Position numbers and translations under genes: made by a program. Below the pieces are notes generated by a model. The model saw only the letters and a list, made by a program, of their open reading frames with translations. It did not search any database and had not been told where the DNA came from. From contig NC_016133.3 of assembly GCF_000005505.3 (NCBI RefSeq), positions 36,232,737 through 36,296,736 on the forward strand: 64,000 nt of DNA. Reading direction: 5' to 3'. The stretch is from Brachypodium distachyon (Eukaryota; Streptophyta; Magnoliopsida; Poales; Poaceae). The number at the start of each line of letters is the position of its first letter. Positions within the stretch are counted from its first letter, which is position 1. This document shows positions 27,366-38,295 of this stretch, piece by piece.

Positions 27366-27452
27366 TGGGGTGAGAGAGGCTCGAACTCTCGACCTCAGGA
27401 TCACTCACTTTAGCTATGAGACCTACGCGCTAGCCAACTGCGCCACCACCCC
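27366..27452 (-). tRNA. Elongator tRNA-Met (CAU) with a short intron
   Basis: The minus strand reads from GGGGTGG (27452 downward) to CTCACCCC plus discriminator A (27366). Acceptor arms pair with one G-U. The D-arm GCGCAGTTGGCTAGCGC and the T-arm GAGAGTTCGAGCCTCTC are canonical. The anticodon CAT is followed by A and then about 13 extra bases (GCTAAAGTGAGTG) at the standard position 37/38 intron site. Plant elongator tRNA-Met genes characteristically carry an intron, which separates this from initiator tRNA-Met. No CCA is encoded, as expected for a nuclear gene. Confidence 0.95.
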
Positions 27453-28213
27453 TTTGTGACTTCTTGATCTAATTAAGGTAGTAGTAGGCTCGGTACTAAT
27501 CTGTCTTTTAGACACATGGACAAACAAGAGCATGTGTGACAGTGTGAGTTATTTCAAAAGCATCCAACGCATCTTTTTTGTTGCCTCTTTCTTCCTGACA
27601 GCATCACCAGAATCTAGCAACAGTTCGAGTTGAACTGCGAGCCAGCCATGAGATGATCAGCATACATCACTGGCCCTCCTACTCCTACGATTCACGAGTC
27701 ATGACCTGACATGGCCTATACGAACTTCATCACCAACCATCGGATGAGAGTCGACACATACATACATGTGTTTTTGCCGCTCTTTTTGGTAAGTTCAGAT
27801 TTACCCAAGAAGAGTAGGGAGTCCCATGTATTAAGACTCAAATTTATCTAAATATTAATGTATCTTTACTTAAAAATCGTCTAAATACACACCACACTTA
27901 CATGAGTCGGAGAAAGTACATCACATGGCAGGCAGTGAGCCTCTCTGTCGACCAAAGGTAGGAGCATGTTGGGAGGAATAACGAACCGACGACGTGTCTT
28001 GATGCTGTCAAGGAAACATCTTCGCACAACAAATAAAACAAAAAGGGCGAAAATCAAATATTCTTTTGCATGTAAAAATGCAGATTTCATTCGGTTCACA
28101 AAGCTCCATTTTCTGTTACAGAGGTGCCATTGACTGAATTGTCCAGATGACGCTCGCTGAATGAATGAACCGATGGAGAAGGGAGAAAGCAGAGCAGGAG
28201 ACAGCAGGGTTAG
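27453..28213. other. Intergenic space between tRNA-Met and the first carrier gene
   Basis: No gene is supported. The last ~100 bases before 28214 are the probable 3' UTR of the minus-strand carrier. The short minus-strand frame at 27881-28099 has no recognisable features. Confidence 0.55.
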
Positions 28214-29161
28214 CTAGAGCAGAGACCTGGTGACCTCGTAGGCGAGGAAGCAAGCGCCATTAGCCGGGACGCTGCGGGCCATGGCGGGGCCGAACCCTCT
28301 GTACAGCCCCTTGACGCCATCTGCGGCGAGGATCTTCTTGAAGGCGTCCATGGCCCCCGAGTACTTGGGGTTCTTGTAGTCGTCCACCTGGAGCACGCTC
28401 TTGACCACGTCCGTCGGGTACACGGACCCCCAAAACGCGGCCCCGGCCACGCCTCCGGCGACCACCATGGACCCCCTTCCCAGCCCCGACGTGTCCTGCC
28501 CGCCCGCCATGGCCTGCTTCGTCGCCTCGTACACCCCGAACATCACCGCGTTCCCCGGGACCTCGCGGGCCAGCGTCGGGCCCAGGCCCTTGAAGAGGCC
28601 CCGCACGCCGCCCTCCGACCTCAGCACGTGCCTCGCCACGTCCATGGGCCCGCCGTACTTGGGCCCAGCGGCGGCCGCGGCGGAAACCGTGGCCGTGGCG
28701 CCGGCGACGGGAGCGGCAGCGGCGGCGGGAGCAGGGGCAGGGGTGGGGAGAGAGCTCTGGGCCTGGAGGCGGCACTTGATGAGCTCGGTGGGGCAGGCGA
28801 GGAAGGAGACGGCGACGCCGGCGCCGGCGCCGGCGGCGACCTGCTGCGCGACGGTGAGCGGCGCGCCGGGGGAGGAGCGCAGCGCCGCCTCCATCTGGCC
28901 GCGGACGGTGAAGAGGACGGCGTTGAAGGCGGCGACGGTGGCCAGCGGCGCGCCCATGCCCTTGTACAGGCCGCGGGGGCCCTCGGCGGCGAGCGTCTGC
29001 TTCACGGCGTCAATGGCGCCCGCGAACTTGGGCGGCTGCCCCGGCGGCGGGGTCGGCTGGCTCTGCAGCTTCACCTTGATGGTGTCGAACGGGTGGCCCA
29101 CGACGAGCTGCGCCGCCCCGCCCACCGTGCCGGCCCCCAGGTCCCTTGCCACGTCGCCCAT
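28214..29161 (-). CDS. BOU-type mitochondrial carrier, intronless copy
   Basis: A single uninterrupted frame of 315 residues with three mitochondrial-carrier (SLC25) repeats. Their signatures are PFDTIK, PTELIK and PTDVVK. The start MGDVARDLGAGTVGG and the segment LVVGHPFDTIKVKLQSQP closely match Arabidopsis BOU (A BOUT DE SOUFFLE), as does the end MARSVPANGACFLAYEVTRS. BOU lies in the inner mitochondrial membrane; it was first described as carnitine/acylcarnitine carrier-like and later assigned glutamate transport linked to photorespiration. Between repeats 1 and 2 is an Ala/Pro-rich spacer longer than in the neighbour. The ATG at 29161 is chosen because it gives the family N-terminus; the upstream in-frame ATG at 29227 would add an unrelated leader. 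This copy lacks the intron found in the paralogue 1.2 kb upstream. Confidence 0.95.
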   Translation of the reverse strand: MGDVARDLGAGTVGGAAQLVVGHPFDTIKVKLQSQPTPPPGQPPKFAGAIDAVKQTLAAEGPRGLYKGMGAPLATVAAFNAVLFTVRGQMEAALRSSPGAPLTVAQQVAAGAGAGVAVSFLACPTELIKCRLQAQSSLPTPAPAPAAAAAPVAGATATVSAAAAAGPKYGGPMDVARHVLRSEGGVRGLFKGLGPTLAREVPGNAVMFGVYEATKQAMAGGQDTSGLGRGSMVVAGGVAGAAFWGSVYPTDVVKSVLQVDDYKNPKYSGAMDAFKKILAADGVKGLYRGFGPAMARSVPANGACFLAYEVTRSLL

Positions 29162-30382
29162 CTCTGCTCTCGCGAACTCGGAACCTGCAAACTGTCTAGG
29201 TTCAGAATGGAGACCACCTAAATACACGGCCCAATTAATTACCGTATTAACCCCTTCCGAAAAAAATTAATTACATTATTAACAAATGAATAGCATATTA
29301 ATGTCATCAATGTTTGCTTCCTGCTCCGTTCGATGACAAAAAGAACATGTCAGTACACGATGGCGTCCGTTCAACACCAAAGGATCCTATCCTAACAAGA
29401 ATGTCCGGCAAAAAAAGGGCTTCCTCCGTTCGATGATCTATGAAAATGTTCTTTTTGTCAGCTACGGAGTATATATCTAATTAAAACGTCATGCAGTTAG
29501 TAGGACAATGTAACAGTACTACAGACCCACAGTGCTGACTGGGGCACCAAAACTTACGAACTCGTTCGCAGCGTTTCAAATGCACATCCAGCAGATGAAC
29601 AGGAAAGCAATATCTTGTATTCAAAAAAGAGAGAAAGAATAGAAAACAATTTCCCAAACAGGTGTCCAAATCTGAGGATTATATTGTTCAATGCAAGAAC
29701 CTCAAAAGATCATCGCATCCGATGAATCTGAAAAACTGCAATCCCAATCAGGTGTCCAAATTAACTCTCCATGGCCTGGAGATGAACAAGGGCAGCATGC
29801 ACAACATGCAAATAATCTCTCCATGGCCTGGAGATGGACAAGAGCAGCATGCACAGAAGGAAATGGAAGAGAATTACCTGTACTCCGAGGCAATGGAGCT
29901 TGGCAAAGGACCCAATCCACAGGGAAGAGAGCACTAACCAGAGGCGAAAAAAATAGGCCAAGGAGGAGAAGGTTGAGGTGGTTCAGATGCCAAGAAAGAG
30001 CAGAGCCAACCACCCACTCCCTCACCAACAAAAACAAAGGCCCCATCGCCATCAGACTATCAGAGAATCACTCCCCAACCATTGGATCGCCGTCTGATGG
30101 CCAATCCACTCCCAGCCAACCATTACGACAAGCCATACTAACAGCTACAATCACTCCTCCACACATGACACATGCACATATTAAAAGCTTATTGCATCAA
30201 CAACCCTGCCATTGCTGCCAATCTTTGCGAGGTCTTTCAGACATGCAAATGTTGCCGTGAAGAATAGTTCGAAAGAAAAAAAAAAACTTGCCATGGCACC
30301 AATAGTTCTAAGATAGCTCTGTGAAATGTTGCTTTGTTCCAGTTGTGTATGAGAAGAGACGGAGACGATGCTGGAGCATGGG
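29162..30382. other. Spacer between the two carrier genes
   Basis: It contains the promoter and 5' UTR of the intronless carrier and, at its right end, the 3' UTR of the other. At 29768-29855 the phrase CTCCATGGCCTGGAGATG is duplicated with GACAAGAGCAGCATGCACA-like DNA, a ~57-bp tandem repeat. Open frames at 29662-30260 come from this repetitive DNA and have no domain. Confidence 0.5.
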
Positions 30383-32616
30383 TCAACCCATAGCAGATCT
30401 TGTGATCTCGTAGGCGACGAAGGTGGCAGCGTTGGCGGGGACACTGCGGGCCATTGCAGGTCCAAACCCCTTGTACAAGCCCTTCACACCATCAGCTGTG
30501 ACGATCTTCTTGAGCGCGTCGATTGACCCTGAAAACCTTGGCTTCTTGTAGTCATCCACCTGGATCACACTCTTCACGACGTCGGTCGGGTACACCGTGA
30601 GCCACAGAGCTCCTCCAGCAAGGCCCCCAGCGAGGATGAGGGAGCCCTGGCCGAGGCTCGACGTATCCTGGCCACCGGCCATGTACTGCTTGACGGCCTC
30701 GTACACGCCGAACATAATGGCATTGCCAGGGATCTCACGGCCCATCGTGGGCACCAGTCCTTTGAATAGACCTTTCAAGCCAGCATCCTTCATGACATGC
30801 TTCGCCACATCCAATGGCCCTTTGGGTAGTGCCACGCTGGAGGCAGCTGCTGCCTCAGCTAAAGAGCTCTGGGCTTGCAACCTGCAAAAGAGAAAGCACT
30901 AAAATGGTATGCCTTACACCTCTCTTTTTCAATAAGAGATAGGAAAGTACAACATGGAGTTATAAATTCTCTGGATGTGCGTCATATGCCTAATTGTATT
31001 GGACGAATTCGAGAAAGTTAATTTTAAGTCATCTTCTACTCAAGATGAGTTTTGCAAAGGGAATAATCAAAGCACAATTGAGATATGACGTCTGTTTGTA
31101 GTTGACAGAGGTAAAATTCAGATTGAGCTATGAACTACTATTGCCTTACAGCACAGTGAAATTAATAGTCAGGAGCCTTTTTCAGTGAGACTGGATTCAT
31201 AGAATTAATCCATTGCAGCAACACAAGATGTCATGAGGAAAGTAACATAAAAAATGCATCTAACTGAAGAGCACAACACTGGTGATGTGCAGTATGTGCA
31301 GGAAAAGGCAGTTCCACAATGGGACAGATATACGACTTCACCACAAATATTCCAGTATCACACGCAAAGACGTCACAGACTATATGATGCATACTTTAGA
31401 TCCAACCACTAATCATCAGCAACCCTTTAACTGATCTTAACAACTTGACACAACAGTCTTATGACATTCGTTGCCTTAGAGAACAAAGGCCTATGTAGCC
31501 ATATAATAAACTAAGTCTCAGGTACTTTCTTTCAATGATTATGGAGTCTCGAGCATTAATCCATTTCTGCTATGCATGACATGATGCAAGCTAGAGTGCT
31601 AAATAAGATGAATTGAGATACAACAGAGTGCATGGCAAGGAAGTACATGTGGTAATTTCAGAGCTGAATAAATACCAAACATTTACCACCTAAATCCCAA
31701 TCTCACAAACAAAAAACATTGGGATTTATGGGCTTTTTTTTCAGTGAGCCTAGAGTACATAGAATTAATCCATTGCAGCAATACAAGATGTGATGAAGGA
31801 AACTAACATAAACTGACACAAGGAATGCATCTAACTTCAGTTATACAAGATAGAGTCTATAAACTGACTCTATAATCCATTGCAGAGTCTAGAGCATTAA
31901 TCCATTTTCACTACGCATGACATTATGCAAGCTACTCCCTCCATTTCATGATTCTTGTCGTGGTTTAATTATGGAACGGAGGGAGTACTAAATAAGATGA
32001 ACTGAGATAGAACATAGTGCATGGCAAGGAAGCACATGTGGTAATTTCAGAGCTGGATATATACCAAAAATTTACCACATAAATCCCAGTCTCACAAACA
32101 AAAAACATTGGATTGGTCCAGAGATCAGATCAAATCATGAAAGTAAACAAATACTCCCTCCGTCCGGAATTACTTGTCACAGACTTGAGGAGTATAAAAA
32201 TTGCCATGGCGCCACTGAAGTTACCTGCACTTGATAAGCTCTGTCGGGCACGCCAGGAAGGAGACTGCAAAGCCAGCACCAGCACCAGCGACAACCTGCT
32301 GCTTGACAGTCAAAGGTGCCCCAGGCTCCGACCTCAAGAGGGACTCCATCTGCCCCCTTACGGCGAACAGGAGAGCGTTGAAGGCCGCGACAGTAGCGAG
32401 AGGAGCCCCCATACCCTTATACAATCCCCTGGGGCCTTCGGCTGCGATAGTTTGCTTGACAGCGTCCAAGGCGCCGGCATACTTGGGAAGATGGCCTGGA
32501 GCAGGGCTGGGCTGGCTCTGGAGCTTGACCTTGATGGTGTCGAACGGATGGCCGACGACTAGATTGGCGACCCCTCCGACGGTTCCAGCAGTCAAGTCCT
32601 TAGCTATGTTCCCCAT
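30383..32616 (-). CDS. BOU-type mitochondrial carrier, intron-containing paralogue
   Basis: Two exons, 32616-32225 and 30881-30383, are joined in frame across a 1,343-base GT-AG intron and give 296 residues. All three carrier signatures (PFDTIK, PTELIK, PTDVVK) are intact. The protein starts MGNIAKDLTAGTVGG and ends YEITRSAMG. It lies in the same orientation as its neighbour and shares most residues with it, so the pair is a tandem duplication. The intron splits the Arg codon of IKCR directly before LQAQ, after the second signature. Function is inferred to be mitochondrial inner-membrane substrate exchange of the BOU type; whether the two copies share substrates cannot be told. The spacer between repeats 1 and 2 is shorter than in the intronless copy. 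The intron contains its own tandem duplication and a small MITE. Confidence 0.95.
31171..32111. repeat. Tandem duplication within the intron of the second carrier gene
   Basis: Segment X (AGAATTAATCCATTGCAGCA and onward) occurs at about 31171-31263 and 31726-31838. Segment Y (GCATTAATCCATTT through CTCACAAACAAAAAACATTGG) occurs at about 31546-31721 and 31885-32111. The X-Y order is repeated, which indicates duplication of a block of several hundred bases. Copy Y2 is longer because a small MITE is inserted in it. Confidence 0.8.
31933..31987. mobile_element. Minimal Stowaway-like MITE (55 bp)
   Basis: The element begins TACTCCCTCCATTTCATGAT and ends with its approximate inverse ATGGAACGGAGGGAGTA. 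It interrupts segment Y2, whereas the duplicate Y1 at the matching place (GCAAGCTAGAGTGCTAAAT) has no insert. The Y1 copy is thus a near-empty site. Confidence 0.85.
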
Positions 32617-33878
32617 CTGCTAAATACAATACAATCATTCCAGACCATGAATTCAGTCTATGATTCATTCATTCAGATGGTAAACGAGTAGCATGACGAT
32701 ACGTTTCACGCCAGACTCGATGATACGAATTGCACACTTCCATAAGTAATCTAGTTGGTTGTTTGTTTTAAGGCTAAAATCTAGTTGGTTGCTTGATCAC
32801 AGCAATATCAATCGCAAAAATAGAAAGGTCTCCATCTAGGCATGGCTAGCGTGGGGGAACAGTGGGGATTCAGTTCAGTTCACAGTTCAGGCGAACCCCC
32901 AAACTAATCCCAGGGCAGATGCGCTGCACTCGCACCTGGCACTACAGGATCAGCTCGGATCAAGATAACCGCGCGCTGCAGAGGAATACGAGGAACCTAA
33001 ATAATCGATCCCATGGAGGATGGGCTTATATGCTGGGTTAGATCAGCGGGGCAGCGCCGCCGCCAAGCCGATTGACGACCAACCGCATGGAGGGGAGGAA
33101 GAGCGACTCGGCAGGCTCCGATTTCGTAATGCCACGGCGAAGGAAACGAACTAGTACTGGGCAAATCCATCGATCAAGAACTGGGCAGTGTTCCTTACCG
33201 AGCGAAGACGACGAGATGAACACGACACCCGGGTGGGACAGCGGGCTTGGCAGGCTGCGAGGAAGGAGCGGGGGAAGCGGAGGAGTAAGAGTGATTAGAT
33301 TGGAACAAATGGATTCGAAATCGCGGGGTTTATACAGGCAAGGTTTGGGTTGGTGGCTGGAGCAGCTGCCTTTCTTGCTTGCTTTTTATCGGAAGGAGAA
33401 TCAATCGAGATCCCATCCTTTGGAATTTGGCGTGAACGGCGCGCACGGGCAGGGCAGTGCCGTGATTGCAAATTCAATACTCCTGTATTTTATCAACGAA
33501 CATGGTGCGATCTCACCAGTGGATTTTTTTGCTCGAAATCAAATACCACAAAAGAAAAACAAAACAATTGGGAACTCTTTCCCCTGTAAGGCTTCATTTG
33601 TCACCACTGTTTTTCTTTTTTAGGATTTTTGCAGTTTTATTATCAACTCCAAATTCAAAAACACTAGAAACTCAAATGAGTCGTTTGATAGGAGAGATTG
33701 CACGGAATTATCACGGATGCTCCTCCCCAGCCACGACAAAACACCTCATTTTGTATCACTTAAAAACACTTCTCATAATAGTGTTTTGAGGTGAAAATGT
33801 TTTTGAGAGTATTGTGTGAACATCCAAACCCTCAAATACCTAATATACTAGACCTCAATGACTAAAAAAATACACTAG

Positions 33879-33994
33879 TACTCTCTCCGTTTCATAATTC
33901 TTGTCTCAATTTGCCTAAAAATGGTTGTAACTATTTCTAAAAAGTGTCTAGATACATGTAAGATTTTAACAAGAATTATGTAAGGGAGGGAGTA
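33879..33994. mobile_element. Stowaway-like MITE
   Basis: The left end TACTCTCTCCGTTTCATAAT and following TCTTGTC pair with the right-hand GACAAGAATTATG-type arm and GGAGGGAGTA. TA dinucleotides border both ends. It is about 116 bp and non-coding, and shares the interior CTAGATACATGTAA with the relic at 21524. Confidence 0.85.
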
Positions 33995-34192
33995 CTAAGA
34001 ACTGAGAGCAGCTCATGAGGTTGGTTACTTGTGGTAAACCAGCCTGCCCGCTGTAGCCACTCAATCTAACGTGGACAAAAAAATCATCAAGACTAAGTCC
34101 CTGGGGAGTGAACTGGTGATCTGGAGAAGAAATCACCAGCAGGACAGCATAGAGCCCTCCATCCATGGCTGACACCGCCGGTCCGAGGACCA

Positions 34193-34480
34193 ACATCCTC
34201 CGTGTTTGCTTAAGATCTCTAAATATCACACCAGCACGGGGAGGAGCGAGCGTTATTCATACGGGGTTGAAACCTGAGAACCAAGATCCCGATATTACAC
34301 CGTTGCTATCGCAACAGCACGAAAACGATCCAGACGATCCAGATCCTGATATTACACCGTTGCTATCACAACATCCTCCGTGTTTGTGTGTTTGCTTAGA
34401 TCTCTAAATATCACACCTGCACGAGGAGGAGGGGGCGTATACTACAGAGAACCAAGATCCCGATATTACAGAGACGACAC
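34193..34480. repeat. Two-copy tandem duplication, about 180 bp
   Basis: ACATCCTCCGTGTTTG followed by TAGATCTCTAAATATCACACC occurs at 34193 and 34372, and GAGAACCAAGATCCCGATAT at about 34277 and 34447. The inner phrase GATATTACACCGTTGCTATC also appears twice. The copies have diverged by several small indels. Confidence 0.75.
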
Positions 34481-35362
34481 ATCTCTAGTCTCTACCCCTT
34501 TATTACTCTCGACACGGCCGAAAACGACCTAAAAAACAGTTGATCCTAATGTAGAAAACAGTAACAACTGAGGTATCAAGACGAGATCTCTTACCTTGCA
34601 ACGTCGATGAAGACGCCAACCAGAGATTTGAGAAGCTACAACGGTGGCGCGTGTGTCGACTTGGATGACCGGAGCGACTTTTTGTCAATGGCATGGCAAC
34701 TCTTTTTTGTCTGCGCTCACTTTGGCGTGGCAGTCACCAGTCATCTCTTAAGGAAGTGACTTGATATCCCAGTGGATGCCACGAAGCAGAGACTACTCCC
34801 GTTTGCCACAAAAGGCTACGACGCTACACGGTCATTGTCAGCCACAATACTACAAAAAGGAAAATTACAATTTGCAGCTTGCCAGGCTCCAAATTCTGAA
34901 TGGAGCTTCTTGCTGTTCACAGATTGCATGTGTGTATCCAGGTTCAATCAACCATCAGTGTTTACTGTGTGATGAGATCAACAGCGTCACGGATGAAACC
35001 GGATTCAGCTGGTTCAGAAGATGTCCATATCTCATCAGGTTTGCTTCACTCCAATTTTTTTAATCATTTTCGAACCAGAAAATATAGTTAGTGCAGATAC
35101 AAAATAGTAGTACTAGCAAAGCGTTTCCGATCAGTGTACTCCAGGTCATCGCACACCACTGATAAAATACTCATCAAATTAAAGGAAGCCACCAACCTAA
35201 CCCAGCAAACTCAATGTTCACTTGTTCAGCCATCCTCACTAAAATTTCCTAGTAAGCCAAGCATACAATTGCTGCCAATGAACTCAGCCATCAACCAATG
35301 CAGATATCACATATATTATGTGGGCTAAAGTTACAACTTTAACATAAAAAACGCAGGTAGTG

Positions 35363-35486
35363 GATGATATTCCCATAAAAATGCAGAATTTCAGGAACTC
35401 ATTCAGCTTAAGAATCAGTATATTGATGATATTCCCATAAAAATGCAGAATTTCAGGAACTCATTCAGCTTAAGAATCAGTATATT
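35363..35486. repeat. Almost exact 62-bp tandem repeat
   Basis: Two units, 35363-35424 and 35425-35486, read GATGATATTCCCATAAAAAT through AAGAATCAGTATATT with no visible difference over nearly the whole length. Such identity implies a very recent duplication or, less likely, an assembly artefact. Confidence 0.9.
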
Positions 35487-36652
35487 GGTACATCTAAATG
35501 AACTGCTCAAAAGGACATGTTCTTAATTCTTACACCAAAATATTTATCATCGTAAAATAGATGTGCTTAACGCTGAGCAAGCAGTATTTTTTTCTCGAAC
35601 AGCTGAGCAAGGAGTATAAAACAATCATTATTCACGAAGCAAGGATTATTCATAGAGAAACATCTAATACTTCTACATCTCAGCTAGACGCTACTGCAAT
35701 GGCAGTAAGAAGCTGACCCTAACTAGTATGCAATTTACCATGTTGGGTCAAATCAGTCCATGCAATGTCCATTGAACATTTGCAACTTGCAAATTACTAA
35801 GGGGTGCAGATGTGAAGAGTATAATCAAAATACAGTTAGCTTGCCTATGATTAGTTCATCGGGTGGCCTATTGCCCCTAAATAGCATATACCCTCATTCC
35901 TGGTATCCAATAGCAAGTCCCATGTCAACAGGATACAACCTGTGCTCACCTGGACATTTGCTACATAGAAGGTTATGTTAACATCATACTGTACACACTC
36001 TAATGTTTAGCTAAATCCAGATGATGTTTTTTCCTATGGCCTACGGGCAGTTGGACACTGTTGGCATGATTTCATATGGTCCAAGATACTTCAGGATGGA
36101 AGGCAACAAGTCCATACAAACATCTTACTGGGTACGACAAGTATGAACAATGCAGCATGTAGCGCAATAGACATGATCCCTATCCACTCATCACATCACA
36201 TTTATATAACTATAACAAGATGGCATAGCATGGGGAGTTTTAGTTCACTAAAAGACTTCAGAAACAAATCGGCTGAAAACAGGCAAAAGGAGAGACTGTT
36301 ACAGTCACCATCCAGCAACAAACCAGATGTTTCGAGAATCAAACATATGGTATTGTGGCCGATTGAAGAATGATGGCAAACAAACAGCCTATCACAAACA
36401 TCACAGAATATGACATGAAATGTATTCAACTTAAGACATGCCTGTTACACCCAGATACAGGTTATGGTTTCAAACATGTCGATCCCAACAAACAAAAATA
36501 AAAACTTAGACCGTTTAAGCAACACATCTGATATTCTTAACTTGTACCAGTAAAGAAAATAAAACTTATATGAATTAAACAGATGCAGTTCAGACCTATG
36601 ATCTGCAGTGGACAAGAACCATCATGAGCAAGGCTCAAGTAGACATGGTCAC

Positions 36653-38224
36653 TCATTCCACCATACCGGCAGGTGCACTGTCTTCTTCCTCTTCATCCTC
36701 CTCATCATCACCAAGGCTCAGGTCCTCAATCAACTCCTCAATTGGCACAGTAGGGACATCGTCACCAATCGTGGATGCCATTTCTGACCTATAGTCCTCA
36801 TCCTTGTACAGATTTACGTTAAACCTCATTTCTGGGTCACGCTCCAGTTCTAAGATGAACTTGCTATACTCATCTGCCCTCTTATCTTCCTCACCTTTGG
36901 CCTTGTTTCCAAGATCTTCCTCAATTGGCAGCCTCTTGAGCTTCCATCGGCGTGTACGTGGCCTCTTCTCATAGCTCTTCTTGACCAGAATCACTTCAGG
37001 CAAAGTTTGCCGCAGCAAAGCCTTGTCCATATCATCATCATTCATATTGGCACCATAGAGATCGTACCCAAGGGCAAGGTCCCCAGGGCTCAGCAGGTGC
37101 CCGAGATGAGTCCGTACTGTAAATACGGTATCATTTTTACCAAAATCTGACATACGAGCAACCTGGGCATATGCCAGCTGGTACCGAGATCCATCTACGG
37201 TAATCTCTGGCGACTCTTGCTCAATATCAAGCACCATGTACTCCACGAGCTGCTTGCTAGTCAGAGCAGCCTTGAAGTTGTACACCCTGTACTTCTTCTC
37301 CTCAAGGTGGTGCACACGCAGAGTAAGTGGGTCAAGCAGCGCAATGGCATTGGTGACCTTGATGCAGAGGACGAGTGGGCCAAGTCCACCGAGATCACGG
37401 GACGCCTTGGGGCTGAGGGCAATCAGGTCCTCACGGCAGATGGGGCAAATCTCGACCGAGAAGGTGTACTTGTAGTTATAGATAAAACTCTTTGTGTCGT
37501 GCGAGACAAGCTGCTTGGCCGTGTTGGTCTGAATGGGCGCAACGGTGCCAAGGAAATCAACAAGGCGGGCAGCATGCGAGCGCGAGCCGAAGAAGAAGTC
37601 GAGGCCGCCGGGCGCTGATGCGACGCGGATGGCAAGCGCGGCCTGGCCGTGCTTAATGAGGAGCTGCTCGAGGTAGAGGAAGGTGCGGCGGTGGGGGACG
37701 TGCTGGCGGAGCTGGACGACGGCGACCCACTGGTCGGGGTTGGCCTGGGCGCGGGCGCAGGAATCGCAGAGGCGGTCGTGGACGGTGAACTCGACAGGGT
37801 GGGTCTGCTCGAGGACGATACCGTTGAGGACCTCGCGGCGGAGACGGAGCTTGAGGCGGAGGCGCTTGGAGTGGGGCTCGGAGAAGACGAACTCGGCGCC
37901 GGAGAGGGAGACCCGGAGGCGGGCGAGCGGGTGCTTGAGGCGGCGGAGGAGGATCTGCAGGAGCTCGGGAGACTCCGGGCCGGCGCGGAGCCAGGAGCGC
38001 GGGGGCTGGAGGTAGGAGGTGCAGTCGGGGCAGTAGACGACGGCGGCGTGGCGCGGGACGCCTTCGGTGATGTCGACGCGGGCGCGGAGGCAGCGGGCGC
38101 ACATGTTGGCCGGGTTGGGCTGCATCGAGACGCCGCACATGCAGCACAGCACCGTGCCCGCCGTCTGCGTCGGGACGAACATGCCGCTCCCGGCGGCCGG
38201 CGGCGGCGCTGACCCCGGCATCAT
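36653..38224 (-). CDS. NMD3: NMD3, 60S pre-ribosomal subunit nuclear export adaptor
   Basis: One intronless frame of 523 residues, close to the plant family length. The N-terminal third has the four CxxC pairs of the NMD3 zinc-binding domain: CCMC and CARC, CPDC, CDSC, and later CPIC. The phrases NPANMCARCLRARVDITEGV, DQWVAVVQLRQHVPHRRTF and ALAIRVASAPGGLDFFFGSRSHA (read in parts) are typical of the family. The C-terminus is acidic (DDEEDEEEEDS), where the nuclear shuttling signals usually lie. NMD3 binds the nascent 60S subunit and recruits the export receptor XPO1/CRM1; it leaves in the cytoplasm. The in-frame ATG at 38428 would add a 68-residue leader unlike the family, so the ATG at 38224 is chosen. 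The upstream DNA has a telo-box and site II motifs. Confidence 0.95.
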   Translation of the reverse strand: MMPGSAPPPAAGSGMFVPTQTAGTVLCCMCGVSMQPNPANMCARCLRARVDITEGVPRHAAVVYCPDCTSYLQPPRSWLRAGPESPELLQILLRRLKHPLARLRVSLSGAEFVFSEPHSKRLRLKLRLRREVLNGIVLEQTHPVEFTVHDRLCDSCARAQANPDQWVAVVQLRQHVPHRRTFLYLEQLLIKHGQAALAIRVASAPGGLDFFFGSRSHAARLVDFLGTVAPIQTNTAKQLVSHDTKSFIYNYKYTFSVEICPICREDLIALSPKASRDLGGLGPLVLCIKVTNAIALLDPLTLRVHHLEEKKYRVYNFKAALTSKQLVEYMVLDIEQESPEITVDGSRYQLAYAQVARMSDFGKNDTVFTVRTHLGHLLSPGDLALGYDLYGANMNDDDMDKALLRQTLPEVILVKKSYEKRPRTRRWKLKRLPIEEDLGNKAKGEEDKRADEYSKFILELERDPEMRFNVNLYKDEDYRSEMASTIGDDVPTVPIEELIEDLSLGDDEEDEEEEDSAPAGMVE

Positions 38225-38295
38225 CGTGAATCGGCTAAGGATGAGGGTCGGAGGCGCGAGGGAGGAAGGGTTCTCGATCGGGCGGAGAATTTTTG

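Larger units (their letters stand above)
32617..36652. other. Intergenic region between the carrier pair and NMD3
   Basis: The first ~700 bases are the promoter and leader of the second carrier. The rest holds a Stowaway MITE (33879-33994), a duplicated ~180-bp segment (34193-34480) and an almost exact 62-bp tandem repeat (35363-35486). The 36000-36652 part is the probable 3' UTR and downstream DNA of NMD3. The open frame at 33072-33623 overlaps carrier leader DNA and has no domain. Confidence 0.5.

Noticed and set aside
28260..29270. Long open frames opposite to or out of frame with the first carrier gene
   Set aside because: Low-complexity translations caused by high GC; the carrier frame alone carries conserved motifs.
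29691..30260. 189-residue plus-strand frame between the carriers
   Set aside because: Derived from a short tandem repeat and low-complexity DNA, without domain or conserved composition.
37217..38212. Plus-strand frames over NMD3
   Set aside because: Antisense shadows; the minus-strand NMD3 frame is fully accounted for.
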